Position numbers and translations under genes: made by a program. Of a DNA stretch of 36,415 nucleotides, positions 1-7,977 are shown one piece after another. The stretch is from an uncultured Clostridia bacterium (GTDB lineage: Bacteria; Bacillota; Clostridia; Oscillospirales; Acutalibacteraceae). The DNA is taken from assembly GCA_904397895.1 (NCBI GenBank), contig CAJFOZ010000003.1:1-36415 (forward strand). The letters are read 5' to 3'. The number at the start of each line of letters is the position of its first letter. Position 1 is the stretch's first letter. The notes below the pieces were generated by a model, which was not told where the DNA came from, did not search any database, and saw only the letters and a program-made list of their open reading frames with translations.

Positions 1-83
1 AAGACTACAAGGTTGATAGGCTGCATGTGTAAGCGTGGTAACACGTTCAGCTTGGCAGTACTAATCGTCCGAGGGCTTGACCT
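1..83 (+). rRNA. 23S ribosomal RNA, 3' end (partial)
   Basis: The first ~83 bases match the conserved 3' terminus of bacterial 23S rRNA: the stretch GTTGATAGGCTGCATGTGTA, then AGTACTAATCGTCCGAGGG and a CTTGACC end that would pair with the 5' end of the molecule. Only the tail is inside the window; the gene enters from the left and is read on the plus strand. The exact 3' end is uncertain by a few bases. A strong intrinsic terminator follows about 60 bases later, so this is the last gene of its rRNA operon. Confidence 0.95.
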
Positions 84-141
84 ACATGAAGCTTCCTTGG
101 CTTCCTCCGTGTCCACCCTTTGTTCAGTTTTTAGGGTACAG

Positions 142-177
142 AAAAAAAGACCTGATCACACGATCAGGTCTTTTTTA
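142..177 (+). terminator. Intrinsic terminator of the rRNA operon
   Basis: A perfect 9-bp stem, GACCTGATC (149-157) with GATCAGGTC (162-170) and a 4-base ACAC loop, is preceded by seven A and followed by six T. It ends the rRNA transcript. Because the A-run can pair with the T-run, it would also work on the minus strand. Confidence 0.93.
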
Positions 178-251
178 TTGGATTTATCCAATTCAATGGT
201 GATATACGAACTAAAGACTTTCCTCTTTATATTTTACATGAATTTGCTTGT

Positions 252-281
252 TTGTTGCCTTAAAAGAGGGTATCATAATAC
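252..281 (+). promoter_or_regulatory. Possible sigma-A promoter of the CHR pair
   Basis: TTGTTG (252-257), an 18-bp spacer and TAATAC (276-281) lie about 35 bp before the first chromate-transporter start. Both boxes deviate from consensus, so this is a weak call based on position and spacing. Confidence 0.35.
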
Positions 282-316
282 AGAACTATCAATTTGACAT
301 CGAGGGGATGAAGACG

Positions 317-901
317 ATGGAGAAAATGTCACGTAGGGAAAGAGGAAAGCTCATGTGGACGTTATTTTGGACCTTCTGCCGGATCGGGGCATTGACCTTT
401 GGCGGCGGATATGCCATGCTCCCTATGCTTCAGAAGGAAGTGGTGGAAAAGCATCATTGGGCTACCGACGAAGAACTGATGGACTATTTTGCCATCGGCC
501 AATGTACGCCGGGGGTGATCGCCGTCAATACCGCTACTTTTATCGGTTATAAGTACGGAGGGATTTTAGGCGGATTTGTGGCTACGGCAGGCGTAGTATT
601 TCCATCCTTTGTTATTATATTAGTGATCGCCGCTTTCATCAGCAATTTTGCCCATCTGGAGTGGGTGCAGCACGCCTTTGCTGGGATCCGCGTGGCGGTA
701 TCGGTGCTCATTGTCAATGCCATTGTGAAATTGTGGAAAAGCGGCGTCAAAGACTGGATCGGTATTGTCATCTTTGTGGTTTCGCTTCTCCTAACTTTGA
801 TTTTCGATTTGTCTCCTATTATCTTAATCGTGGCTTCCATACTGGTGGGGATTTTTGTCAAACGGGAGAAAAAAACCCGGAAGGGAGGCGATGAGGCATG
901 A
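317..901 (+). CDS. Chromate transporter family protein, first half-size subunit
   Basis: A 194-residue membrane protein of the CHR family (short-chain type), which normally works as a pair of homologous half-proteins equivalent to one full ChrA. Visible hallmarks are FGGGYAMLP near the N-terminus, QCTPGVIAVNTATF around residue 60, and several hydrophobic segments filling the rest, ending in a basic tail. The ATG at 317 is chosen because GAGGGG (302-307) sits 9 bases upstream; the ATG at 308 is directly next to that site and too close. The stop overlaps the next start (ATGA), so the two halves are translationally coupled and probably fold together in inverted orientation. Family members expel chromate, but many clostridial pairs have untested substrates, so the function is inferred from family only. 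Confidence 0.9.
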   Translation: MEKMSRRERGKLMWTLFWTFCRIGALTFGGGYAMLPMLQKEVVEKHHWATDEELMDYFAIGQCTPGVIAVNTATFIGYKYGGILGGFVATAGVVFPSFVIILVIAAFISNFAHLEWVQHAFAGIRVAVSVLIVNAIVKLWKSGVKDWIGIVIFVVSLLLTLIFDLSPIILIVASILVGIFVKREKKTRKGGDEA

Positions 902-1470
902 CTTATCTGCTTCTTTTCTATGAATTTTTTAAGACTGGCTTATTCGCCATCGGCGGGGGATTGGCAACGCTGCCTTTCTTATACGATATGGCCGATAAAT
1001 ATCCCCAATGGTTTGACCAGTCCATGCTGGCCGATATGATCGCCATTTCCGAATCCACGCCAGGCCCTATCGGCGTCAATATGGCCACCTATGCCGGCTA
1101 TCATGCGGGGGGGATTTTAGGTAGTTTTGTGGCCACGACGGCCCTTGTTTTGCCCTCTATCATCATTATTTTGATCATCGCCAAGTTCTTAAGCAAGTTT
1201 AGCGAAAATAAGTTGGTAAAGTCGGCCTTTTACGGCCTTCGTCCCACGGTGACGGCGTTAATTGCAGCCGCTGGATTTGAAGTGCTTAAGGTCTCGATCC
1301 TCACCCTGGACCAATTTACCGCCTCCTGGAACATTGTGGATCTGTTTGACGTCAAGGCGCTGGTTCTATTTGCCGTCTTGATGCTAGCATCCTTGTTGCT
1401 TAAGGGAAAAGGACATCCTATTTTGTATATTGCAGCTGCCGCTGTGGTAGGTGTGATTTTTCGATTCTAA
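898..1470 (+). CDS. Chromate transporter family protein, second half-size subunit
   Basis: A 190-residue partner of the preceding protein and clearly homologous to it: IGGGLATLPF at residues ~17-26 and ESTPGPIGVNMATY near residue 52 are the second-half versions of the CHR motifs. Several hydrophobic segments follow. Its ATG overlaps the upstream TGA (ATGA), and GGGAGG lies about 8 bases before it inside the upstream gene. The two genes form a two-gene operon that starts just after the rRNA terminator. It probably makes a heterodimeric anion transporter with its neighbour; chromate as substrate is known for characterised family members, not shown here. Confidence 0.9.
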   Translation: MTYLLLFYEFFKTGLFAIGGGLATLPFLYDMADKYPQWFDQSMLADMIAISESTPGPIGVNMATYAGYHAGGILGSFVATTALVLPSIIIILIIAKFLSKFSENKLVKSAFYGLRPTVTALIAAAGFEVLKVSILTLDQFTASWNIVDLFDVKALVLFAVLMLASLLLKGKGHPILYIAAAAVVGVIFRF

Positions 1471-1558
1471 AAAGTTTTCAACAGAAAAAGAAGAATCGGT
1501 GGAAAACTTCACCCATTCCTCTTTTTAATTTTATAGTAAGCCCGTATGATCCGATGTA

Positions 1559-1604
1559 AAATAGCAAAGCCGTGAGTACTTTTGCACCCACGGCTTTGCT
1601 ATTT
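1559..1604. terminator. Bidirectional terminator between convergent genes
   Basis: A perfect 16-bp stem, AAATAGCAAAGCCGTG (1559-1574) with its complement at 1589-1604, encloses a 14-base loop. It lies between the CHR pair (+) and the 222-residue protein gene (-), whose stop codon it touches. A weaker stem just before it (AAGTTTTC at 1472-1479 with GAAAACTT at 1502-1509, then CTCTTTTT) may be an additional terminator for the CHR transcript. Confidence 0.8.
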
Positions 1605-2272
1605 TATTCTATTTGCCCACCGCTTTGAGCCATGGACTGAATGATAGGAGAATCTTTTGAGCCTGATAAGGTCACTTCCATAAATTTTATAGGGGAAGGG
1701 GAGACCCATTGATCCCCTTGTTTTCCCCATCCGTCGGCTGGAAGATAACCGATATATACAGTCAGTTTTCCGCCGCCCTCCCGGATGCCCTGTACTTCAG
1801 GGGTGTAAAATCCTGCCTGGATGGTGATAGGTACATGGAAACAGCCGTCGGATTGCTGGTACTCTGCCTGGACTTCTCCAATAGTCAGGTTTGAGGGGAC
1901 CACCTTGACACTATCTCCAAACAACCTATGGCCTTGTTGTTCCACCAATTCCAGGGGGACGATACGGCGATCCTGATCATCGGTCAGGCTGCCGCTCCCA
2001 CTGTCTTGGATGAGAACAGACAATAAGCTGATCTTGCAAATCAAATCCTCTGGAAGCTGGCTTGCAGAGGAAAAGGCAGGGGCGTCGGCCATGACGATGG
2101 GGGCAAGCAACTGCTCCATCTGGGCCTTTTTCTGCTGATCCAGGGAGATGGCTCCCCCCCTTGCCCACAGGAACAAGGCGATACCGGCCGACACCAACAG
2201 TAGGGCTACTACAGCACGGATTGAGGTAGCAACATGGGCCGAACGGGCAAAGGGACGTCGTTTGCGGCGCAT
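1604..2272 (-). CDS. Hypothetical membrane-anchored protein
   Basis: A 222-residue protein of unknown function. The N-terminus is strongly basic (MRRKRRPFARS), followed by one hydrophobic segment at residues ~18-36, which looks like a signal anchor with the remainder outside the cell. The extracytoplasmic part shows no catalytic motif I recognise; it is rich in beta-type sequence and ends in a Ser/Gly/Gln-rich tail. The ATG is preceded by GGAGG with 8 bases spacing. It lies 38 bp downstream of proA on the same strand with no terminator between, so the two are probably co-transcribed. Confidence 0.7.
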   Translation of the reverse strand: MRRKRRPFARSAHVATSIRAVVALLLVSAGIALFLWARGGAISLDQQKKAQMEQLLAPIVMADAPAFSSASQLPEDLICKISLLSVLIQDSGSGSLTDDQDRRIVPLELVEQQGHRLFGDSVKVVPSNLTIGEVQAEYQQSDGCFHVPITIQAGFYTPEVQGIREGGGKLTVYIGYLPADGWGKQGDQWVSPSPIKFMEVTLSGSKDSPIIQSMAQSGGQIE

Positions 2273-2310
2273 AAAAGGATCCTCCTTATTGTTGCACCGC
2301 CCGCAGGACG

Positions 2311-3555
2311 TCAGCGGATTTGTCCGCAGCCCTGGATGATAAACTTACAGGTAGTCAGTTCCGGCAGGCCCATGGGCCCGCGGGCGTGCAATTTTTGGGT
2401 AGAGATACCGATTTCCGCTCCCATACCCAGTTGTTCACCATCCGTGAACCTGGTAGAGGCGTTGACGTACACTGCTGCCGCATCCACACGATCGGTGAAG
2501 GCCTGGGCGGCAAAATAGTTGGAGGTCACAATGCATTCGCTGTGGCCGCTGCCGTACTGGGTGATGTGGTCGATGGCCTCATCGATTCCGTCCACCACTT
2601 TGACAGAGAGGATGTAGTCCAGATATTCCGTGCCCCAATCCTCCTCCGTAGCGGGAACAGCGTCGGGCAGGATCTTTAAAGTCTCCGGGCATCCGCGCAC
2701 TTCCACCGACTTCTCCTTGAGTTTCTCGTAGATCATGGGAAGTGCTTTTTGGGCAATCTCCCGGTCGATCAGGACCGTCTCAATGGCATTGCACACAGAG
2801 GGCCTGGATGTTTTGGCATTAAAGATAATATCTGTAGCCATATGAAGGTCAGCTGTATGCTCCACATACACATGACAGTTGCCGACGCCCGTTTCGATGA
2901 CCGGGACAGTGGCGTTTTCCACCACGGAACGGATAAGTCCACCGCCTCCTCGGGGAATGAGCACATCCAAATAATCGTTGAGACGCATGAGGGCCGTGGC
3001 GGTTTCCCGGGAGGTATCCTCGATGAGTTGGACGCAGTCGGCCGGGAGGCCGGCCTTTTCAAAGGCGTCCCGCATGACGCCGCAGATGGCCATATTGGAC
3101 TGGAAGGCTTCCTTGCCGCCCCGCAAGATGACGGCATTGCCCGCCTTGATACACAGGGCGGCGGCATCCGATGTCACATTGGGACGGGCTTCATAAATGA
3201 TGCCGATGACCCCCATAGGTACACGGATTTTGGTCAATTTGAGGCCGTTTTCCAATGTCCTGCCTTCCAATTGCTGTCCCACCGGGTCCGGAAGGGAGGC
3301 CACTTTGCGGACCCCCTCGGCCATGCCGTGGATGCGCTCTTCACTAAGGCTTAACCGGTCCAGCAGGGAGGGACGTAGCCCGGCCTTGCGTCCGGCCTCC
3401 AGATCCTGGCCGTTAGCCGAGAGAATGCCCTCCATATGTTCTACAAGGGCGTCGGCCACGCAAAGAAGGGCTTTGTTTTTCTGAGATGTAGAGGCAGTTG
3501 CCAAGATACGGGCCGCCTCTTTGGCCCGTTTTCCCAAGGGGATTAGATCATACAT
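2311..3555 (-). CDS. proA: Gamma-glutamyl phosphate reductase
   Basis: A 414-residue, full-length member of the aldehyde-dehydrogenase-like family that reduces gamma-glutamyl phosphate to glutamate semialdehyde with NADPH, the second step of proline synthesis. Supporting motifs: IYEARPNVTSDAAALC, LIPRGGGGLI, and the active-site cysteine in SRPSVCNA. The ATG at 3555 has GGAGGA about 7 bases upstream. The usual partner proB (glutamate 5-kinase) is not adjacent and not in this window. The upstream neighbour is an ABC permease gene 52 bp away, and the downstream neighbour an anchored hypothetical protein, so the local context gives no extra clue to proline metabolism. Confidence 0.96.
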   Translation of the reverse strand: MYDLIPLGKRAKEAARILATASTSQKNKALLCVADALVEHMEGILSANGQDLEAGRKAGLRPSLLDRLSLSEERIHGMAEGVRKVASLPDPVGQQLEGRTLENGLKLTKIRVPMGVIGIIYEARPNVTSDAAALCIKAGNAVILRGGKEAFQSNMAICGVMRDAFEKAGLPADCVQLIEDTSRETATALMRLNDYLDVLIPRGGGGLIRSVVENATVPVIETGVGNCHVYVEHTADLHMATDIIFNAKTSRPSVCNAIETVLIDREIAQKALPMIYEKLKEKSVEVRGCPETLKILPDAVPATEEDWGTEYLDYILSVKVVDGIDEAIDHITQYGSGHSECIVTSNYFAAQAFTDRVDAAAVYVNASTRFTDGEQLGMGAEIGISTQKLHARGPMGLPELTTCKFIIQGCGQIR

Positions 3556-3607
3556 AGGGATGTTCCTCCGTTTCTACCAATATGTAACAATGGGATAAGT
3601 TATTCCT

Positions 3608-5227
3608 TTAGGACTCCATGTTGTTGAGCACATTGCGGCTGAGAACCAATACCACAGCCGAGAGTCCCATATTCCACACAAATAGGGCCAGGATGCCCAA
3701 AGCCTGTATACTCCCAGGCAAAGCCAAGGTTATGATTACGCTCGCTACGATACCGGGGGCCAGGACAATCATCACCGCCAGCATGTACAGCAGGAACAGC
3801 ATACCCTGCCCCTTGGTGAGACGGGATGTGACACTGTTCCCGGTACCTGAACCAAAGATGCGTTGCATCAGGATGTTGCAGCAAGCGTAGAGGGAATAGA
3901 AACTGCCAAAGGTCAAGCCATAGGTGACGGCAGCTAGTGGGGGACATCCACCCACCAATACCAGGATGCCATAGACGAGTAAAGCGTCGCCAAACGGTTT
4001 GAGGCAGTCGTAGGCTGCCGACCACAAAAGCTTCTTAAAAGGGGATTGAGGGATCAGATAGATGTAAGGCTTGGTGATCTCCTTTGCGAATCCGGTGACG
4101 CAGCTAAAGATCATCCCCATGTAGGCCGACATGGCCAAGATAAAGATGGGAGGGAAGAGATCGCCGGCCTGCATATCCTCCCGGAAGATAAAGCCGAACA
4201 ACAAGGCCATGGCCAAATAGATCAAACTGACGCCGTCCATCCAAAGGATGTGTTTTTTACGGTTCTCCCGCAGCCGGCGGTAAAAGAAAGTGCTTGCGCC
4301 TTTGCCTCCCTTGAGGCCGGTATCGCCCTCCTTGACCTTGGCCTTTCCAATACTCATGTTGAGGTTTCCCTCTTTTTGGGCTTGTTTGGCCTGATAGGTG
4401 GTCTCGGTGGACAAAAGGATATCTTCATAATAGTCGGCGTCCGAACGAAGGACACCCAAGATCATCAATCCGCCGCCTGCCAGGGATAAGAGGAGCCAGA
4501 TCACCGCCTCCACCCAGGAACCGGTGATGGCAGCCATGATAAAGCCTTTGATCCATCCCATAATGGGGATACAGGTCAGGGCAAAGGAATCAAACACCTT
4601 GATCATCGATCCATAGATGTCTTTGGTCACAGTAGCCTCTACGCCAAACCAGATCAGTACTGCTGCGGCAAGAGCCATCAGGATTATTTTGACCATCCTC
4701 TTGCGGGATGGGGATTGGTTGACCGCAGCGTAGAGCCAGATGCAGAAAAGGTTGCCCAGAAATAGCATGAGCACATAGCCGATGAAGATATAGACCATAG
4801 CATCCACACCCAGGCCGAAAAAATTGCGGAGGTTTGGAAGCTGGAACAAAATAAAGATGCCGGCCAGGACGGTAATGCCCATCTGCTTGAGTAGGCCGTA
4901 CACCAGGATGCGTTTGGACGACACAGGGGCGCAAAACAACAGATTGGCGTCCGGCAAGGAGAAAAAGCTGCTGCCGCGGGAAAGGCCTTGGTAGACATAA
5001 AGGCCAAAGAACAGGATGCCCAGGCCAATGATGATAAGACCCAGCACGCGGATATCAGCTTCCGGGAAATCCTCCCGAGTAGGTTCCGGGCTAAAGAAAG
5101 AGGTAAACAGCAGCATGACGAAGATACAGGCCACTACCAAATAGCCCACCAGCCGGGATGGCTTATTTTTCAGCTGCTTGATGCTATTCTTAATGGAGGT
5201 GAGGGGAAGGTAAACCAGGGCATTCAT
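3608..5227 (-). CDS. ABC exporter permease (putative ABC exporter family)
   Basis: A 539-residue polytopic membrane protein with about a dozen hydrophobic segments in two clusters, separated by a hydrophilic stretch (residues ~295-345) rich in Lys, Glu and Gly. The two-cluster architecture and the phrase FFSLPDANLLFCAPVS resemble the putative ABC exporter permeases of Firmicutes. The start is the ATG at 5227, which overlaps the stop of the upstream ATPase gene (ATGA); the open frame extends further upstream, but that part overlaps the ATPase in another frame and is not protein-like. Tight coupling to the ATPase means the two form one transporter. The substrate is unknown; EcsAB-like or antimicrobial-peptide export are possible. 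Confidence 0.85.
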   Translation of the reverse strand: MNALVYLPLTSIKNSIKQLKNKPSRLVGYLVVACIFVMLLFTSFFSPEPTREDFPEADIRVLGLIIIGLGILFFGLYVYQGLSRGSSFFSLPDANLLFCAPVSSKRILVYGLLKQMGITVLAGIFILFQLPNLRNFFGLGVDAMVYIFIGYVLMLFLGNLFCIWLYAAVNQSPSRKRMVKIILMALAAAVLIWFGVEATVTKDIYGSMIKVFDSFALTCIPIMGWIKGFIMAAITGSWVEAVIWLLLSLAGGGLMILGVLRSDADYYEDILLSTETTYQAKQAQKEGNLNMSIGKAKVKEGDTGLKGGKGASTFFYRRLRENRKKHILWMDGVSLIYLAMALLFGFIFREDMQAGDLFPPIFILAMSAYMGMIFSCVTGFAKEITKPYIYLIPQSPFKKLLWSAAYDCLKPFGDALLVYGILVLVGGCPPLAAVTYGLTFGSFYSLYACCNILMQRIFGSGTGNSVTSRLTKGQGMLFLLYMLAVMIVLAPGIVASVIITLALPGSIQALGILALFVWNMGLSAVVLVLSRNVLNNMES

Positions 5228-5928
5228 TTGGAACCCCCCTCGGTGATCTGGAAGAACAGATCCTCCAGGCTCTCGTTTTGACGCTGGATATCCTCCCTTG
5301 TACGGGAAGCGGCAATGCGCCCGCCCATCATAATGTGGGCCGAATCCCATAGTTCTTCCACGCTGTCCAGCATATGGGTGGAAATAATCACCGAACATCC
5401 GCCCTGTTTCAGTTCCAAAAATAGCTTTTTGAGTTCCTTAATGGCATGGGGGTCCAGGCCCACCATCGGCTCGTCAAACAGTACCACCTTAGGGACCGGC
5501 AATAAGGCAGCACAGATGCTCACCTTTTGCTGCATGCCTTTGGACAATTCACTACCCAGCTTATCCTTTTTATCGGTCAGCTCAAAGCGGTCCATGAGGG
5601 TCTGAGCCCATGGCTTCCAATCCTTGAGCTCATAGGCGCGGGCGATAAATTCCAAGTGTTCCTCCACCGTTAGAAGTTCATAGAGGGCCGGCATCTCCGG
5701 CACGTAACCCAGAACCCGTTTTGCCTCCAGCGACTTGTTGGGATGACCACATACCGTGATATCCCCCTCAAAGCGGAGAAGGCCCACAATGCATTTGACA
5801 GAAGTGGATTTACCGGCGCCGTTGGGCCCCAGTAGGACAGATACCTCGCCCGGCTGGACCACAAAGGAAATATCGTCGTTGGCCAATGTGGAAGAATACC
5901 GTTTGGTCAGATGAGAGACGGCTAGCAT
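5224..5928 (-). CDS. ABC transporter ATP-binding protein
   Basis: A 234-residue ATPase subunit with all expected elements: Walker A GPNGAGKST (residues ~37-45), ABC signature LSKGMQQ, Walker B VVLFDEP with catalytic Glu, and the H-loop IISTHML. The ATG at 5928 is preferred: GAGGT lies upstream at workable distance, and MLAVSHLTKRY is the normal start of such proteins; a longer open frame exists but begins upstream of the promoter. It overlaps the permease start by 4 bases. The promoter at 5980-6008 and a palindrome at 5956-5982 suggest that a repressor controls the pair. The nearest functional analogy is EcsA-type exporters, with low certainty. Confidence 0.94.
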   Translation of the reverse strand: MLAVSHLTKRYSSTLANDDISFVVQPGEVSVLLGPNGAGKSTSVKCIVGLLRFEGDITVCGHPNKSLEAKRVLGYVPEMPALYELLTVEEHLEFIARAYELKDWKPWAQTLMDRFELTDKKDKLGSELSKGMQQKVSICAALLPVPKVVLFDEPMVGLDPHAIKELKKLFLELKQGGCSVIISTHMLDSVEELWDSAHIMMGGRIAASRTREDIQRQNESLEDLFFQITEGGSK

Positions 5929-5955
5929 AGTGAATACCTCATTTCTTGTCCCAAA

Positions 5956-5982
5956 AATGGAGTAAATAAAATTTGCTCCATT
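5956..5982. promoter_or_regulatory. Palindromic operator candidate over the ABC promoter start
   Basis: An interrupted palindrome of 27 bp: outer arms AATGGAG (5956-5962) and CTCCATT (5976-5982), inner arms AAAT (5964-5967) and ATTT (5971-5974). It overlaps the -10 box and covers the expected transcription start of the ABC genes. This is typical of a dimeric repressor site (GntR, TetR or MarR type); no such regulator gene is adjacent. Confidence 0.55.
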
Positions 5983-6008
5983 ATAGCAAGGCGCTTTGTA
6001 AAAATCAA
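5980..6008 (-). promoter_or_regulatory. Sigma-A promoter of the ABC ATPase-permease operon
   Basis: Read on the minus strand: TTGATT (6008-6003), a 17-bp spacer, then a perfect TATAAT (5985-5980). Transcription would begin near 5973, about 45 bases before the ATPase start. Confidence 0.8.
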
Positions 6009-6034
6009 GGAGGGGATGGGAAATAATCCCACAA

Positions 6035-6080
6035 AAAAACCTGTGCAGCATCCCATACTGGGAAAGTTGCACAGGTTTTT
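6035..6080 (-). terminator. Terminator of the zinc-ribbon protein gene
   Basis: A 13-bp stem, AAAAACCTGTGCA (6035-6047) with TGCACAGGTTTTT (6068-6080), with an inner short TCCCA/TGGGA pairing. On the minus strand it follows the stop of the 170-residue gene by 10 bases and ends in a T-run (A-run 6033-6039 on the plus strand). Confidence 0.85.
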
Positions 6081-6089
6081 CCAATGACA

Positions 6090-6602
6090 TTAATAATAGT
6101 AATCGTTCAGGTAATGATCCAAAGAGTCCTGGTAGCTATAGGAGTAACGGTGCGAATTGGAGCTGTAATCTTGGGCCAAGGAAAAAGCGCCCATGCCCAT
6201 TAATACACCACCTACGATCATCAGCACAATGGAAAGCACAAAAGATACAATCCAGCCGATCAGCAGACCTTTTGCCCGCCTGGAACGGGCATCGGCATCC
6301 GGAGGGATGATGCGAGCTTTGGGATGGGGCATACCGCAATTGGGGCAATTGAATGCACCGGCAGGAAGTACAACGCCGCAGTTGGGGCACATCAAAGCGG
6401 TACCGGGGCCTGAAGTGGAACGCACCACCAGGTAAATGATGGCGGGGATAAAGCCCAACACGCCAGACAGCACAGCAAATAAAGTGGCGTTTTGATCGCC
6501 GCGGGATTTGGCGTCGTTATAAACACAAACAGCCAACAACACCTGCGATGCTATGGTGAGCAATGATCCGATCAGCATCATAGCAATGCCGGAAAAAAAC
6601 AT
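6090..6602 (-). CDS. Zinc-ribbon membrane protein, unknown function
   Basis: A 170-residue protein with two N-terminal hydrophobic segments, then a cytosolic zinc ribbon made of two knuckles (MCPNCG and NCPNCG, about 16 residues apart), a basic linker, one more long hydrophobic segment, and a C-terminal tail rich in Tyr and Ser ending DYYY. The ATG at 6602 is preceded by GGGAGG at 8 bases. It has its own promoter (6691-6720) and terminator, so it is monocistronic. Such ribbon-plus-membrane proteins are common in Firmicutes and mostly unstudied; zinc binding is the only inference I would make. Confidence 0.75.
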   Translation of the reverse strand: MFFSGIAMMLIGSLLTIASQVLLAVCVYNDAKSRGDQNATLFAVLSGVLGFIPAIIYLVVRSTSGPGTALMCPNCGVVLPAGAFNCPNCGMPHPKARIIPPDADARSRRAKGLLIGWIVSFVLSIVLMIVGGVLMGMGAFSLAQDYSSNSHRYSYSYQDSLDHYLNDYYY

Positions 6603-6690
6603 AAAAGTTCCCTCCCAAAAGATAAACTGGTAAAAATTCCCTGGATTAGACCTCAAAAATAGGACAAATCTATTAAGTTTAACCCATATT

Positions 6691-6720
6691 ACTATAACAT
6701 TATTGAAATAAAAAAGTCAA
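6691..6720 (-). promoter_or_regulatory. Sigma-A promoter of the zinc-ribbon protein gene
   Basis: On the minus strand: TTGACT (6720-6715), an 18-bp spacer, and TATAGT (6696-6691). It lies about 90 bp before the start codon. The divergent ldh gene has no equally good promoter in the same gap. Confidence 0.65.
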
Positions 6721-6830
6721 GCGTTTCTTGATGGAAAAACCGCACATCCAAAAATAGGACACGAGCTCCTGTTTTGCCATGGATAAAACATGGCCGATGG
6801 ACAAACAATGAACATAGGGAGGTGAAACCA

Positions 6831-7778
6831 TTGATTAAAGGAAAAATTTCCATCATCGGGGCGGGATTTGTAGGATCCACCACCGCCTACACGTTGATGA
6901 TAAACGGGCTGGCTTCGGAAATCGTGCTGGTTGATTTGGATCGAGACAAGGCTGAAAGCGATGCCATGGATATGAATCACGGCATGAGTTTTCTTTCGCC
7001 GGTCAAGGTAACGGCCGGGGACTACAGTGCAGTAGAGGGATCGGACATTATTATCATCACAGCCGGCGTCAATCAGAAGCCGGGGGAAAGCCGCATCGAC
7101 CTGCTAAAGCGAAACGCTGAGATCTTCCGGGACATCGTCAATCAACTGCGCCCCTATAGCGGCGACAATACCATCTGGCTGATCGTCACAAATCCCGTGG
7201 ATATTCTCACGTATATCACTTGTAAGCTGTCGGGACTGCCTTACCATCGCGTCATTGGATCGGGTACAGTGCTGGATACCGCCCGCCTTAAATTCCTCAT
7301 CAGTGAGCGGGTTAATGTAGACCCCCGCAATATCCACACCTATATCATGGGGGAGCACGGCGATTCTGAATTGGCAGCCTGGAGCCTGACCACCGTAGCA
7401 GGCGTGGATGTGAAGGAATTCTGCGACCAATGTAAGCGATGTGATATCCGCGGCGTGGGCAAACAGGAACTTTTCGAGGAGACCAAGAACGCCGCTTATG
7501 ACATTATACTCAAAAAGGGCGCCACTTACTACGCCATCGCTTTGGCAGTGAGTCGTATTGTGGAAGCCATCCTTCGGGATGAGCGTTCTATTTTGACAGT
7601 ATCCAGCCTGTTTCATGGGGAATATGGCGTTGAGGACGTGTGCCTCAGTGCTCCTACCGTAGTGGACCGCAGCGGTGCGTCTCATGTGCTGGAGGTCAAG
7701 TTAAACCAACAGGAAAAAAGGGCCTTGCAGCAATCGGCGGAGACGCTCAAGCAACTAGCACGTCAGATTGGGTTCTAA
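6831..7778 (+). CDS. ldh: L-lactate dehydrogenase
   Basis: A 315-residue NAD-dependent enzyme that interconverts pyruvate and L-lactate; in a fermenter it regenerates NAD+. The Rossmann motif is GAGFVGSTTAY near residue 10; NQKPGESR carries the Gln that marks lactate rather than malate dehydrogenases (malate enzymes have Arg here); the substrate-binding Arg lies in DTARLKF and the catalytic His in IMGEHGDSE. The start is TTG at 6831: AGGGAGG is 8 bases upstream, giving the normal family length; there is no suitable ATG, and reading further upstream adds a non-homologous segment. It is a single gene, flanked by a divergent zinc-ribbon gene and a convergent 3D-protein gene. Confidence 0.95.
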   Translation: MIKGKISIIGAGFVGSTTAYTLMINGLASEIVLVDLDRDKAESDAMDMNHGMSFLSPVKVTAGDYSAVEGSDIIIITAGVNQKPGESRIDLLKRNAEIFRDIVNQLRPYSGDNTIWLIVTNPVDILTYITCKLSGLPYHRVIGSGTVLDTARLKFLISERVNVDPRNIHTYIMGEHGDSELAAWSLTTVAGVDVKEFCDQCKRCDIRGVGKQELFEETKNAAYDIILKKGATYYAIALAVSRIVEAILRDERSILTVSSLFHGEYGVEDVCLSAPTVVDRSGASHVLEVKLNQQEKRALQQSAETLKQLARQIGF

Positions 7779-7797
7779 TCCGCACAGGTAAAAATAG

Positions 7798-7830
7798 GTA
7801 CGGGCAATGGATATAATCATTTGTCCGTAC
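7798..7830. other. Stem-loop after ldh
   Basis: A 10-bp stem (GTACGGGCAA at 7798-7807 with TTGTCCGTAC at 7821-7830, one G-T pair) lies 20 bp after the ldh stop. There is no T-run, so it may protect the 3' end of the mRNA rather than terminate transcription. Confidence 0.45.
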
Positions 7831-7871
7831 GCAACGCCTAGGGGGACATGGCTGAAAATAGATCTCCAAGC

Positions 7872-7902
7872 AAAAAGCGATGGGCATTATTCGCCCATCG
7901 CT
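7872..7902 (-). terminator. Terminator of the 3D-domain protein gene
   Basis: A 10-bp stem, AGCGATGGGC (7876-7885) with GCCCATCGCT (7893-7902). On the minus strand it ends in TTTTT, downstream of the 3D protein stop. It may also stop ldh read-through from the other side. Confidence 0.8.
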
Positions 7903-7977
7903 AAATACATTTTTCTTACTACGAAAAAGTTCCCGTTTAATGAATAAACTCTTTTACATACTTTGCAGTCCTACTTT

